Assembly (NCBI GenBank): GCA_030149205.1
Contig: JASBSB010000006.1
Coordinates: forward strand, 434,001-498,000
Length of the DNA: 64,000 nt
Source: Candidatus Heimdallarchaeota archaeon
Lineage (GTDB): Archaea; Asgardarchaeota; Heimdallarchaeia; Heimdallarchaeales; Kariarchaeaceae
Direction: 5' to 3'
The position numbers were made by a program, and so were the translations under genes. The notes beneath the pieces were generated by a model, which searched no databases, was not told the DNA's origin, and saw only the letters and a program-made list of their open reading frames with translations. Of the stretch, positions 18,211 through 27,538 are shown one piece after another (position 1 is the stretch's first letter; each line of letters opens with the position of its first letter).

Positions 18211-20082
18211 CTATATACCTGTAAGTGCCTCTGCACGATTCCTCAGAAGTAGATTTGTTACCATTAAACTAACTGCCTGGATCATCATCAGCAAAACCCC
18301 AACAGCAGCAAATACACCTAACTTCCCAGCAGAGATATCTGCAAGTTTCCATACAAGATTACCATATCTACTGTCAGAAATAAGAATTAGCGTGGTACTG
18401 ACCTCACTCATGATGTATACCAAAGAAACCAAGGCACCACCCACTATGTTTAGAATTATTAATGGAATAATTATTCTTGCGAGAACTCTGGGCTTAGAAG
18501 CTCCTAAGTTTAATGCTGCTTCTTCAAGAACCTCATCAGTTTGTTGCAACCCTGAATAGACAGAACGAACTGTGAACGGAAACTTTCGAACTGTATAGCT
18601 AATAATTAGGATTGTTGGAGGGAAAAACAGGGGGTTTAATGTGAAGATTCCCCAGTCTGGAAAGTTCCCGAACATTCTGATGTAACCAATCCCCAAGACT
18701 ACACCTGGTATCGCAATCGGGATGGTAACCAAAGTATCAAAAAAACTCATCCCGAAAAATTTCTTCCTGTTTGCTACGTAACCAGCCATGGTTGCCAGAA
18801 CCATTATGAAAATTGTGGCAGTAAAACTATAGATCAGCGTGTTTTGCACATAAAGCAGAAAGCCTTGAGATTGGTTTGACTCAAAAATTAACTGATAAAA
18901 GGAAGATGTAAATTGATCTGTTGTCCCTGCCTTTGTGACAGATCGGAAGAGTATTCCTATATGAGGAAGTGTTGCCGTAATTAAGAGGCCAGCAAAAAAC
19001 AGATAAACCCCAACCTTTTGGAAAACATTAGGATTAAATGAGCGATAAGTTCCAGCCCTTCCCTTACTTACCATCGAATATTGCCTCAATGATACGTATT
19101 TTCTGATGAAAATAAAGCCTAAAATGGCTATCACAAGAAGTAGAGCTCCTATCGCAGCACTTGTCTTTCCAATTTCTGTTGTAGCATCACCTGCAAAGAA
19201 GTTGTTCTTGATGTAATAGGTCATTGTTTTCTTGGCAATTGCATCACCAAAACCTCCAAAGATAATTGGGGTACCGAGGTCTTCCATAGAGAGAATGAAA
19301 ACCAAAATACTTCCTGATGCAATACCTGGAGTTGCTAAAGGAAGAGTAATTTTTCTAGTGATTGTGCTCCTCTTAGCCCCTAGATTTTCTGCTTGTTCCT
19401 CCATTGAAGGATCAGCATTCATTAGGGCTGAATAAACATTTAAATGGATAAGTGTGAAATAATGCATACTTTGAACAAAGATTATGGCAAACAACCCTTG
19501 AAAAATAACATTTATCCCCAATACTGGCCCAAGAAAGAATTTATTAATAATCCCCTCATTTCCAAACATTGCAAAAAATCCAATCCCACTGACAAAGGGG
19601 GGTAATACCAGAGGAATAAGCAGAAGACCGTTTAAAACGGTTTTACCTTGGAAGTTCACTCTTGCCATTAAGAAGGCAGTAGTTAGACCAATTCCAACAG
19701 AGAGCAAAGTTGTAAATATACCTATTATCAAGGTGTTTAGGACTATTCCAAAATCAAGTCCTGTAACAAAGATAGTCGAAACACCTCCACCTGGAGGAGT
19801 ATAAATTTGTATAAAATAATCACCACCTCCAATTATTGGATCAAAGAACTGCTTATCTGAAAATATTTGAACAATTGCGTCAAATTTGATTGTACCGTTG
19901 TAGTTAATCGCGGAATAAAGAATTAAGATCAATGGGACAACTAAAAAAGTGATGAAAAATAGGCTAATAAAAAAGATAACTGACCATGAGATAGGGTCTG
20001 ATCTAATGTCATTCTTAATCTGCCTCAATCCATAACCAAGATTTAATCTCTTTTCTTCCCAATAGGAGACGTTTTTTTCCAT
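18211..20082 (-). CDS. ABC importer permease, fused double transmembrane domain
   Basis: This 623-residue protein has about twelve membrane helices arranged as two BPD-type permease domains in one chain, as in FbpB/ThiP iron(III) and thiamine importers. Each half carries an EAA coupling motif: EEQAENLGAKRSTITRKITLPL in the first, LEEAALNLGASKPRVLARIIIPL in the second. These contact the ATPase encoded just downstream. A fused permease means one chain plus an ATPase dimer builds the complex. It lies 95 bases after the binding-protein gene. Confidence 0.92.
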   Translation of the reverse strand: MEKNVSYWEEKRLNLGYGLRQIKNDIRSDPISWSVIFFISLFFITFLVVPLILILYSAINYNGTIKFDAIVQIFSDKQFFDPIIGGGDYFIQIYTPPGGGVSTIFVTGLDFGIVLNTLIIGIFTTLLSVGIGLTTAFLMARVNFQGKTVLNGLLLIPLVLPPFVSGIGFFAMFGNEGIINKFFLGPVLGINVIFQGLFAIIFVQSMHYFTLIHLNVYSALMNADPSMEEQAENLGAKRSTITRKITLPLATPGIASGSILVFILSMEDLGTPIIFGGFGDAIAKKTMTYYIKNNFFAGDATTEIGKTSAAIGALLLVIAILGFIFIRKYVSLRQYSMVSKGRAGTYRSFNPNVFQKVGVYLFFAGLLITATLPHIGILFRSVTKAGTTDQFTSSFYQLIFESNQSQGFLLYVQNTLIYSFTATIFIMVLATMAGYVANRKKFFGMSFFDTLVTIPIAIPGVVLGIGYIRMFGNFPDWGIFTLNPLFFPPTILIISYTVRKFPFTVRSVYSGLQQTDEVLEEAALNLGASKPRVLARIIIPLIILNIVGGALVSLVYIMSEVSTTLILISDSRYGNLVWKLADISAGKLGVFAAVGVLLMMIQAVSLMVTNLLLRNRAEALTGI

Positions 20083-20177
20083 TAAATTCAGGTTGTCTTT
20101 GATTATATGATTTTTAATTATTATCCTAGCGCATTAGTAGAATTAAAGATTGAGAAATTGTGAAGAAGGTACTTTAT

Positions 20178-21686
20178 TTATAGTTTAAGCTGTCTTCGTC
20201 GTTTAATTACGGGGACTAAAAGGATCAAAGAGTAGAGGAACGGTATTGGAGAAACAGGGATAGACTTGACATTTGAATTTATAAACCCAAGGGATGACAG
20301 TTGAGTTTCTAAGTTTAAATATTTTGCTTTGGAATCATCTCTCCATTGGGTTTTCATCTTTTCCTTAAAAGTGGCATCGGTGATAAATTGATGGTTAACC
20401 TTAATTGCTTCTGCTTCCGATAGAGTCGGTGTTCCAAATTGAGCAGTTAGGTTGTTGAATAAGGATGTTGATATCTTTTTCGTTTTATAATTTGTTGCCA
20501 AAACATCCCAAACAGATTGAAGGGTTACATGTTCATCACTAATTGAAGATTGAAAGAAGTATCTCATGGGTTCTTCTAATGAGAGTGCTAAAGATTCGTT
20601 AAATTGAATTCCTTGGTTAGCCAAAGTATCATTATAGACCTTGTGAATCTTTTGTCCTGATGCAGATTTTCCAATCGGAGTATCAAAAGCATCTGATCTC
20701 ACAGGTAATCTATTAATTGTTGGCTTTAACCAAAGACTTTGCCCCTCTTTTGATAACAAGAATTCTATAAAGGCATTTGCTGCTGCAGGGTTGTCTGGTG
20801 TTTTTGCAAGAGCAATTGGATCTCCATTAACAATTGAAGCATTCTTGGGGATGATATACTCTGTATCAGGATTTTCTTGTTGGGCAATTAACCCATAGAA
20901 GTCGATTGTCATTGCTGCAGCTGTTTCTCCATTGATAACTGAAGAACGTGTCTCCACAGAACCATCATAAATTTTTCCATTACCTGCCATCTGAGAAAGA
21001 ATTTGCCAACCTTTAACCCATCCATATTTTTGTAATATAATATGATAAATTCTGGTGTTACTTGTTGTCAATGGTGCATTTCCCAGACCAACATTTGGAT
21101 GAGCAATATCCGTGTAGAAATCTGGGCTCGCTAAGTCTATCCAGGTTTGTGGTTTTGTCAGGTTTCTTTCTTTTAGAACTTTATTATTTACGGTAAACCC
21201 AAAACTTGAAATGGCGTTTGCCACCCAAACAAGATCATTAGTTTTGGTGTCATAATACTTCATGTTTGCTCCTGCAATATTATCAGGAACAACGTTTTTA
21301 ATCGTTTGAAGTACGGTTGTGTTTTTGATCGGAGATATTGCTCCATCAAGGTATAAGTTGTTAAAAAGTGTTGGACCACCACCCCAACCTAAGCTGACTC
21401 GGAGCTGAGGGTTTTCCATAGCCTTTTTGAACCCATCATAAGTAGAAATGGATAGAAATTTAATATCAGTAGGACTTGTTATACCTACACTTTTACCATA
21501 GCTTGATGCTGCAAATCCTGCTGCAAATTCATCATAAATGACTACGTCATGACGTGTCACTATTGTGAGCTTTACACTTTGAGCGGGGTGAACTGTTGTG
21601 AGATTTTTTACAGCAGCGTCTATACCTCCAATCGGAAGTGTGAAGACTAGCCCCAACATTAGGAGAAAAACGAGTTTGGTTCTCAT
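20178..21686 (-). CDS. ABC importer substrate-binding protein, membrane-anchored
   Basis: This 502-residue protein has an N-terminal signal peptide (MRTKLVFLLMLGLVFTLP). It then has a class-II binding-protein fold related to AfuA/FbpA/TbpA proteins (VTRHDVVIYDEFAAGF at the first strand; PAAANAFIEFLLSKEGQSLWL near the end of the second lobe). A C-terminal membrane helix (about residues 480-494) ends in a basic tail, RRRQLKL. The C-terminal anchor replaces the lipid anchor seen in bacteria, as in many archaea. Iron(III), thiamine or a phosphonate are all possible ligands. It is about 150 residues longer than bacterial FbpA, mainly in the C-terminal stalk. Confidence 0.88.
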   Translation of the reverse strand: MRTKLVFLLMLGLVFTLPIGGIDAAVKNLTTVHPAQSVKLTIVTRHDVVIYDEFAAGFAASSYGKSVGITSPTDIKFLSISTYDGFKKAMENPQLRVSLGWGGGPTLFNNLYLDGAISPIKNTTVLQTIKNVVPDNIAGANMKYYDTKTNDLVWVANAISSFGFTVNNKVLKERNLTKPQTWIDLASPDFYTDIAHPNVGLGNAPLTTSNTRIYHIILQKYGWVKGWQILSQMAGNGKIYDGSVETRSSVINGETAAAMTIDFYGLIAQQENPDTEYIIPKNASIVNGDPIALAKTPDNPAAANAFIEFLLSKEGQSLWLKPTINRLPVRSDAFDTPIGKSASGQKIHKVYNDTLANQGIQFNESLALSLEEPMRYFFQSSISDEHVTLQSVWDVLATNYKTKKISTSLFNNLTAQFGTPTLSEAEAIKVNHQFITDATFKEKMKTQWRDDSKAKYLNLETQLSSLGFINSNVKSIPVSPIPFLYSLILLVPVIKRRRQLKL

Positions 21687-21752
21687 TGCGTTAAGTTAAA
21701 ACCACCTAAATTAAAACTTTCCCCTATTGAATTGAATTAAAAAAATTTTATT

Positions 21753-22340
21753 TTACATCATCCTCTGTGCCTGATAGCCAAATATTCGAGGTAACAACAC
21801 AGAGCTGGTAAACATTGCTGCAATCAAATACCAAGATCCAAATCCTGCCACACTTAACCGTGGATCTAGTGCATACTGGCTAAACCATCCTCCAATAAAA
21901 GGAATCCAGGAGGGGATCTGAAATGGAAGAATTGCAACAACTCCACCTCGAGCAGGGGTAAGATTCAAAGTTGGGTCACCCATAACTCCTCTGAAGAATG
22001 AGAAAACAAAAATGTACATTCCCGAGATAACCACCTGAGGAATTAAACGTTTGAACATAAATCTCTGATTAAGTTCATCTATGCTTTTACTTCTGTTCTT
22101 TATTTCCACCCACAGCTTTGGATCCTTCGTTTTTGAAAGCGCAGACTGCATCCCCTTAAATTGGTTGGTCACTGTTGTGTACCTATTAAGATCTCGTTGA
22201 TTTACCAACAGCTTGGTTAACCAATTTGACAAGATTGTTATCAATACAATCACAAGAACTAAAAAGAAAGACGCCCATGGTGGTCGATTCCATCCTATTA
22301 ATATAATAAAATCGTGTAACCATTCTATTGGAGTTACCAT
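21753..22340 (-). CDS. DUF106 / EMC3-like membrane insertase (Oxa1 superfamily)
   Basis: This 195-residue membrane protein has an N-terminal helix (about 22-45), a cytoplasmic helical hairpin rich in charged residues (about 48-95) and two or more C-terminal helices (about 98-118 and 165-190). This is the compact Oxa1/YidC/EMC3/TMCO1 layout of archaeal DUF106 proteins, which help insert short membrane proteins next to the Sec channel. The match is by topology and segments such as LNQRFMFKRLIPQVVISGMYIFVF. DUF106 is usually found near secY or ribosomal genes in archaea, but here it lies beside the carrier and ABC genes. Confidence 0.8.
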   Translation of the reverse strand: MVTPIEWLHDFIILIGWNRPPWASFFLVLVIVLITILSNWLTKLLVNQRDLNRYTTVTNQFKGMQSALSKTKDPKLWVEIKNRSKSIDELNQRFMFKRLIPQVVISGMYIFVFSFFRGVMGDPTLNLTPARGGVVAILPFQIPSWIPFIGGWFSQYALDPRLSVAGFGSWYLIAAMFTSSVLLPRIFGYQAQRMM

Positions 22341-22389
22341 TGTCCTAGGATTTCAACAGAAATAAAAATACTTTGGATTGAGTGCTAAA

Positions 22390-23739
22390 TTATTTTGGTG
22401 CAGGTGCCAAAAAGTTTGGGTCGGGAATTAGCCATACGAGAAGAATGAGATAAATTCCAGAGATAAAGATTCGGACAATCGTAGCCACTCCCACAGTCTT
22501 GAAGAAGTACCCCCAACCTACCAATTTACCAGTTTCCTTCTTAAGGATCCCAAGACCAAGTACACCGGGTGGTGCACCAATTGGGGTTAATCCTCCACCA
22601 AGGTTAGTTCCAATTATTAAGGCCCAAATTAATGGACCAAGATGTAGAGATGAGTTGGCAACAATTTGACCTAACATCGGGGTAAGAGTAACTGCTAAGA
22701 CAACATTATCAAGGAAACCACTCAAGAGACTTGAGAACAGTAACATTATAATGGTTGCAATGATATTGTCATTTCCTAAAATCACAATCAAAAATTGTGT
22801 CAGAAGGTCAAGGAGATGAACTAACTCTAAGGCTTTGATCATGACAAATAATGAGGCAAAGAATGAAAGTAGAGGCCAGTCCACCTTAGAAAACACCTTA
22901 TCTACCTTGGCTTTGGAGACATACAGCATCAAAATACCTCCACCCACAGATATAATCGCAAGATTCTGTTTGATAATATCTGATAGTAAAAGTGCAATCA
23001 TCGTTAAGACAAAGGCTATAGTTGTATAATAAAAGGCCCTTCTATCCTTAACTACACTCCATTCATTGAAAGTACTTATCTTAAGCTCAATAGTCTTTTT
23101 ATCCTTTGGTTTATCAATGGGAGCAATATAATACATCAAAACTAGGCTAACCACAAAAAGTAACAATGAAAGTGGTGCAGCAATTATGAGAAATTTACCA
23201 AAAGTAATCTTGTATGGGAGTGCAATAATTAAGTTAGTGATAGATGAGATTAAGGTTGTCAGCCCACCGGTATTTGTTACCACTATCTCCATCAGAATGT
23301 AAGGCTTGGGATCATACTCGAGTTCATTACAAGCAACTAGTGTTAACGCCCCAACCACTAATATTGCCGGGATGGTGTTTACTACAGCAGATAATAGTAA
23401 GGTAAGAAATCCTAAAATAATATAAAGTCTTAAGGGATCACCTTTGGTGAATTTCAATAGTTTTATAGAGATAAATTGGAAGAGACCGACTTCTGAACCA
23501 ACAACTACCATTAGTAAGTTTCCAAATAAAATTGCTAAAATTAAATAATCACTACTGAGTTCTACAGTTACGAATTCAACCTGGTCAAAGATATGGAATA
23601 ATCCTCCAACAAACATTGTAGCAACTGCTCCGAGAAGGGCAGCCATATATTTATCAAATGATGCTTTAACTATGAAAAAATAAGTAATTAAGAACACACT
23701 TAGGATGATTGCTAAATTCGTCCAATTCACAACAGCCAT
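22390..23739 (-). CDS. ArsB/NhaD-superfamily anion or Na+/H+ carrier
   Basis: This 449-residue protein has about eleven to twelve membrane helices. It shows the ion-transporter-superfamily pattern: two inverted halves, each with a re-entrant motif. These are the first-half VVNTIPAILVVGAL with TNTGGLTTLISSITNLII, and the second-half GFLDNVVLAVTLTPML with GTNLGGGLTPIGAPPGVLGL. These resemble NhaD antiporters and ArsB/CitM-type carriers; which ion is moved is not decided by the sequence. It follows the Usp-like gene by 11 bases, so the two are cotranscribed and may interact. Confidence 0.85.
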   Translation of the reverse strand: MAVVNWTNLAIILSVFLITYFFIVKASFDKYMAALLGAVATMFVGGLFHIFDQVEFVTVELSSDYLILAILFGNLLMVVVGSEVGLFQFISIKLLKFTKGDPLRLYIILGFLTLLLSAVVNTIPAILVVGALTLVACNELEYDPKPYILMEIVVTNTGGLTTLISSITNLIIALPYKITFGKFLIIAAPLSLLLFVVSLVLMYYIAPIDKPKDKKTIELKISTFNEWSVVKDRRAFYYTTIAFVLTMIALLLSDIIKQNLAIISVGGGILMLYVSKAKVDKVFSKVDWPLLSFFASLFVMIKALELVHLLDLLTQFLIVILGNDNIIATIIMLLFSSLLSGFLDNVVLAVTLTPMLGQIVANSSLHLGPLIWALIIGTNLGGGLTPIGAPPGVLGLGILKKETGKLVGWGYFFKTVGVATIVRIFISGIYLILLVWLIPDPNFLAPAPK

Positions 23740-23750
23740 TTAACAATCAC

Positions 23751-24893
23751 CTAGTAAGTTATGAAAGCTGAGACTCCTATTCTCAGTGCCAGCTTACAAT
23801 CATCTGAGACCTCTTCGTCATAACTTGTATCACCTGTTGGCTTTGGGGCAATTATCATTAAATCTGTTTCTATCTCTTTAAGAGCAGGTTGTAGAACATC
23901 TTCAGGTTCTCCAAAAATCACTTTTGAATCAGGAGTTTTCCCACCGATTCGGAGTCGGTTGACCTGGTCAGTAATCTTTGAGCTTAGCTTTGCTTTTAGT
24001 TCATTCAAATCTGATTGATCTGAGGCCAGTGAAGCCATCTGTAGATTTTTGTTGTCTACAATTGTTAAATAAGTAATTGAAACTTTGTTGAGATTCGGGA
24101 TAAGCGAATATATTGCCTGTGCGTTCCTTAACATTGCGGTTTCATCTTGACCAGCTAAAATAACACTTGCAATCGATTTTACGTTTTCATATGGAGTATC
24201 CCCCTGTAAAAACAACCAAGATCCATTAGGTTTTCTTCTCAAAATAGTTTTTTCAAGACTTCCAATAATATTATCTCTCATCTCTTCATCTCTTTTTCCA
24301 AGCAATGGGGGTTTACAATAGATAAAACTTGGTTTTTCCTGATCTACTAAATCTGTTAGAATTGAGTTCAAAGAGTTTTTGTTTTCGATGATTTCTTCAA
24401 TGAAATAATCTGTAAGAGCAAATGCATCCTCTTTACTTAATTCCTCCTCTTTTGAAGATATCTGTCTCAATGATCTAATTCTAAATAATAAATTTTTAAC
24501 ACTATCACTTAACAGAATTTTTGTATTCTCTTGTTTCAATTCCTTTATCCTTGAAGAATGGGTTTGTAATACTCGCAAAATAGTATGTTCTCGTTCCTTT
24601 ATTTCTTCCTCAGTAGGTTCCTTATCATCATCCTCATCGTCCATAGATTCAGTTAACTTTTCCAGCTCTCCCCTCAAGGTTCCTTGTAGGTCATAAAGAA
24701 AGACTTTAAGATATTCAAATTTCATCTTTTGTGAGAGTTTCTCCATTTCATCATATCGTTCACTCACATCATCCAAGCTATCTGTTATGACCATCCCGAA
24801 TGGGATATCTCTAACATCATCAAGTTCAAGCACTGTATCCTTTGCGTGTTCAAGAGAATGAACAAGTGATGAAAAAAGTGATTTATCACTCAT
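23751..24893 (-). CDS. Usp-like (universal stress protein) regulator of the downstream carrier
   Basis: This is a 380-residue soluble protein. The first half (about residues 1-180) is helical and very acidic, with DDEDDDKEPTEEEIKERE near 100. The second half (about 230-380) has a Usp-like alpha/beta pattern: SIASVILAGQDETAMLRNAQAIYSLI, then a KVIFGEPEDVLQPALKEIETDLMIIAP segment with the usual GxPxxxI...xxDLIVxG character. The position right before the carrier gene suggests it senses a nucleotide or stress signal and controls transport, as Usp domains attached to antiporters do. The family call is moderate, since the ATP-binding GxxG(x9)G loop is not clear. Confidence 0.55.
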   Translation of the reverse strand: MSDKSLFSSLVHSLEHAKDTVLELDDVRDIPFGMVITDSLDDVSERYDEMEKLSQKMKFEYLKVFLYDLQGTLRGELEKLTESMDDEDDDKEPTEEEIKEREHTILRVLQTHSSRIKELKQENTKILLSDSVKNLLFRIRSLRQISSKEEELSKEDAFALTDYFIEEIIENKNSLNSILTDLVDQEKPSFIYCKPPLLGKRDEEMRDNIIGSLEKTILRRKPNGSWLFLQGDTPYENVKSIASVILAGQDETAMLRNAQAIYSLIPNLNKVSITYLTIVDNKNLQMASLASDQSDLNELKAKLSSKITDQVNRLRIGGKTPDSKVIFGEPEDVLQPALKEIETDLMIIAPKPTGDTSYDEEVSDDCKLALRIGVSAFITY

Positions 24894-24934
24894 TATGCAC
24901 TATAATTTCAACCTGTTAATAATTTTTACTTAGT

Positions 24935-25375
24935 TTGTATGTATTAACTCTTTTCTTCTTAGAGGAAGAGTATCAGAAAATTAAAGAAACCCTGATTTTA
25001 CAAAACTTATTGAAAATGGATATTAAGTTCAGGAAAATTCAATTACGGAATGTTTTTAGAAGTAATGATAATTTCTCCATCCATATAGAAATGTTCCATC
25101 CAAATCTTAAGGAAATAAATACAGATCTCCTCACTGAGCAGCTCAAAATTATATTTCAAGGGTATAACCATAGAGAGCTTTTAGATCTTTATTTATCTAA
25201 TGAACTGAATGGTAAGATAAAAGAATATCCTAAGTTGAAGGAATTTACTGTTGCAACTCTTGAAATGGAAAAAATCAACGTAGATCCAATCACTAGCACT
25301 AAAGTAGATGAAAAGCTAGAAGGATATAAACAAAAGAAGAAAAAAGGGATATTTCAAAGGTTTAGCAGAGGTTAA
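24935..25375 (+). CDS. conserved-looking small protein, unknown function
   Basis: I do not recognise this 146-residue protein. It is soluble and charged, with mixed alpha/beta character and a Lys-rich C-terminus (YKQKKKKGIFQRFSRG). Only three bases separate it from the next gene, a small membrane protein, so the two are one operon. They are read divergently from the Usp-like/carrier pair across a 41-base gap. The shared promoter region suggests a related role. A later start at ATG 25016 is possible. Confidence 0.65.
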   Translation: MYVLTLFFLEEEYQKIKETLILQNLLKMDIKFRKIQLRNVFRSNDNFSIHIEMFHPNLKEINTDLLTEQLKIIFQGYNHRELLDLYLSNELNGKIKEYPKLKEFTVATLEMEKINVDPITSTKVDEKLEGYKQKKKKGIFQRFSRG

Positions 25376-25378
25376 TAG

Positions 25379-25885
25379 ATGACAAAAGAATTTGTGGCCC
25401 CAATCCAGAGATCCGGAGCAGTTCAACTTTATAGCGGTGTCTTAACTAACTATTATCTGGGATTTATAACCTTTGGAATACTCATCCTCATCGGGTTAAC
25501 TTTTCTCTTTAACTCTAATTTTTCTCTTGTGTCCTTGATATTCTTCTTTGGATTTGTTGTCCCTGCATTATTTTTTATTCATTTCAAACTGGTAAGGAAG
25601 GGAAGACTACTTATGAGGAAAACTGCTGTAATGGAAATAGATGAGGAGAACTTTAAGATCGTTTCTGGTCACCCCAATACGGCTTCATCTAAACCCATAA
25701 TAATTCAAAAGGATGAAATCAGTGAAATCTCTGTAAAAGGATATTCTGAGCTGGGTTTTTTCCTTTCATTAGGAGAAAGCCAGATAAAAATGGGGCTCTG
25801 GAGAAAATTAGAAGATGCCAAGGAATTTGCCCAGAGCATCGCAAATGAATTAAATCTTAAAATCATTGTTGATATTGAGGATTAG
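25379..25885 (+). CDS. membrane protein with two N-terminal helices and PH-like tail
   Basis: This 168-residue protein has two membrane helices (about residues 28-45 and 50-70) followed by a cytoplasmic beta-rich region (about 80-168). That region resembles bacterial-type PH domains in layout (TAVMEIDEENFKIV, PIIIQKDEISEISVKGY, then a C-terminal helix). The family is not certain. It is translationally close to the unknown gene upstream. It may anchor that protein at the membrane, which is inference from operon structure only. Confidence 0.65.
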   Translation: MTKEFVAPIQRSGAVQLYSGVLTNYYLGFITFGILILIGLTFLFNSNFSLVSLIFFFGFVVPALFFIHFKLVRKGRLLMRKTAVMEIDEENFKIVSGHPNTASSKPIIIQKDEISEISVKGYSELGFFLSLGESQIKMGLWRKLEDAKEFAQSIANELNLKIIVDIED

Positions 25886-25960
25886 ATAGAAAACAAAGAA
25901 AATATAAGGGAGCTTATTACATAAATTATAAAAGGAAGGAATCCAGAAAGATTTTGATAG

Positions 25961-26710
25961 ATGGAATTACAAGAGAATTTCTTTGATACTTCGGTGGGAA
26001 GGATTCATTACAAAACAGTTGATGAAGAACATCTTCTTAAACCTAATGATCTCTCAATTGGAATCTTTATTCATGGGGCAAATAAGACTCACCAGAACAT
26101 TGAGTTCTGGGAACCCTTACATGAAGAAATTAGTAAGTTTTGCATTCCTGTCTATGTTGATTTATTTGGGCATGGGCTTTCAGAAACTGACCGGGAAACT
26201 AGCCTAGATACAGACGTATTAAGCATTATAGAGATAATTGTTGAACTTAAGATTAAATACAACAAAAGAATATTCATTTCAGGGAGATCTTATGGAGGAT
26301 TGGTTGCGCTCACTGCAACAAACCAGATTCCAGAAAAAGTAGAAGGATTAATACTAATTGCCCCTGCATGTAATAGTTCGACTATTAATTTATTGAATGC
26401 ATGGAAGCGACCTGTGATCGCCTTCTGGGATTCAATTGATCCAACTGTAAACATATCAAATTTCAGTTTTCTTAAATCAGCTATCCCACATGCAAAACTA
26501 TTCTCCATTGGTTCGCCCCCAGATCACAACATGTTTAAGGCTGAAAAAGTTTTTCCAAGACCTGAGAGTGTTGAACCAACACATGTTCCTGAAATTGTTT
26601 TTTCGAAGTTTTTTATTGAGACATTAGAGTTTTTTATTCAACAGATAAACTATGATCATAACAACTCAAACGTCGAAAAAGTTATTCCGGGACAATCATC
26701 CTCTAAGTAA
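25961..26710 (+). CDS. alpha/beta-hydrolase
   Basis: This 249-residue protein has the alpha/beta-hydrolase core: FIHGANKTHQNIEFW (oxyanion-hole HG), VDLFGHGLSET, and the nucleophile elbow SGRSYGGLVAL with Ser at about residue 109. Candidate acid and base are Asp in AFWDSIDPTV and His in PTHVPEI. It belongs with serine esterases/lipases or C-C bond hydrolases; the substrate is unknown. Its last 15 bases overlap the end of the convergent HEAT-repeat gene. Confidence 0.82.
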   Translation: MELQENFFDTSVGRIHYKTVDEEHLLKPNDLSIGIFIHGANKTHQNIEFWEPLHEEISKFCIPVYVDLFGHGLSETDRETSLDTDVLSIIEIIVELKIKYNKRIFISGRSYGGLVALTATNQIPEKVEGLILIAPACNSSTINLLNAWKRPVIAFWDSIDPTVNISNFSFLKSAIPHAKLFSIGSPPDHNMFKAEKVFPRPESVEPTHVPEIVFSKFFIETLEFFIQQINYDHNNSNVEKVIPGQSSSK

Positions 26711-27385
26711 ACTTATTAACACCCTCATTCCATCCTTACCACGATAAAATTTACCTTGAAATTTTATTCTGATAAATTGATAGTCAGCTTTTTCAAATAA
26801 ATCCTTCCCTGTTTGATTCCCAAGACTTGCAAGTGAAAAATAGGCATAATTCAATGAATCTTCATCTCTTACCTTATTCATTTTTAATAGCACAGAAGCT
26901 TCCACAGATTTTAATTTATTAAACGCAACATATTGGAATATATTTCCCAAAACAATATCATCATCCTCGACTTTCAATAATTCAATAATCTTGTCATCAA
27001 ATCCCTCAAATTGGTAGTTCATTATCAGTTTTACAGCCATAGCTCTTATTTTTGAATCAGAATCACTAAGAAGAATCTCTAATAATTGTTTGATCTGTGG
27101 TTTTTGTAACATCTCAATACCCTGTAAGGCGTTAAGTTTGACATATTCATCCGGATGATTTTCCATGACATTTCTAATATGGTCAATTGCATCTTCTTTT
27201 AAAATTTCTATAATACTTGTTATTGCAACTTGTTGTACACCAGACTGAGAATCTTCCCAAAGCGCTTTTTCTAAGTACGGAACTGCTTTAGGATCCCCGA
27301 GTTCACCAAGTTCACTGGCTGCCTTCACCCTATCTGTGGCATCTACCGAAGTATTCAAGCGAGATAAAACTGAGTCTAATGTCAT
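26696..27385 (-). CDS. HEAT-repeat protein
   Basis: This 229-residue protein is made of about six HEAT repeats. The first is the clearest (VKAASELGELGDPKAVPYLEKALWED), followed by ITSIIEILKEDAIDHIRNVM and LNALQGIEMLQKPQIKQLLEILL. It resembles PBS-lyase-type HEAT proteins without an enzymatic domain. Likely a protein-interaction module. Convergent and overlapping by 15 bases with the alpha/beta-hydrolase gene, and divergent from the LmbE-like gene. Confidence 0.85.
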   Translation of the reverse strand: MTLDSVLSRLNTSVDATDRVKAASELGELGDPKAVPYLEKALWEDSQSGVQQVAITSIIEILKEDAIDHIRNVMENHPDEYVKLNALQGIEMLQKPQIKQLLEILLSDSDSKIRAMAVKLIMNYQFEGFDDKIIELLKVEDDDIVLGNIFQYVAFNKLKSVEASVLLKMNKVRDEDSLNYAYFSLASLGNQTGKDLFEKADYQFIRIKFQGKFYRGKDGMRVLISLLRG

Positions 27386-27538
27386 TGATTTATTTAATTT
27401 CCTTATTTTAATTTAATTCTGATAGGTGCTAACATTAATTGTTCGATTCCAAATAATATATTACTAAAAAGAAAAGGAAGCTCTAGAACCATCAACTTAA
27501 GAAGAAAAACTTTAATCTGATATCTATAATTTTGTGTT

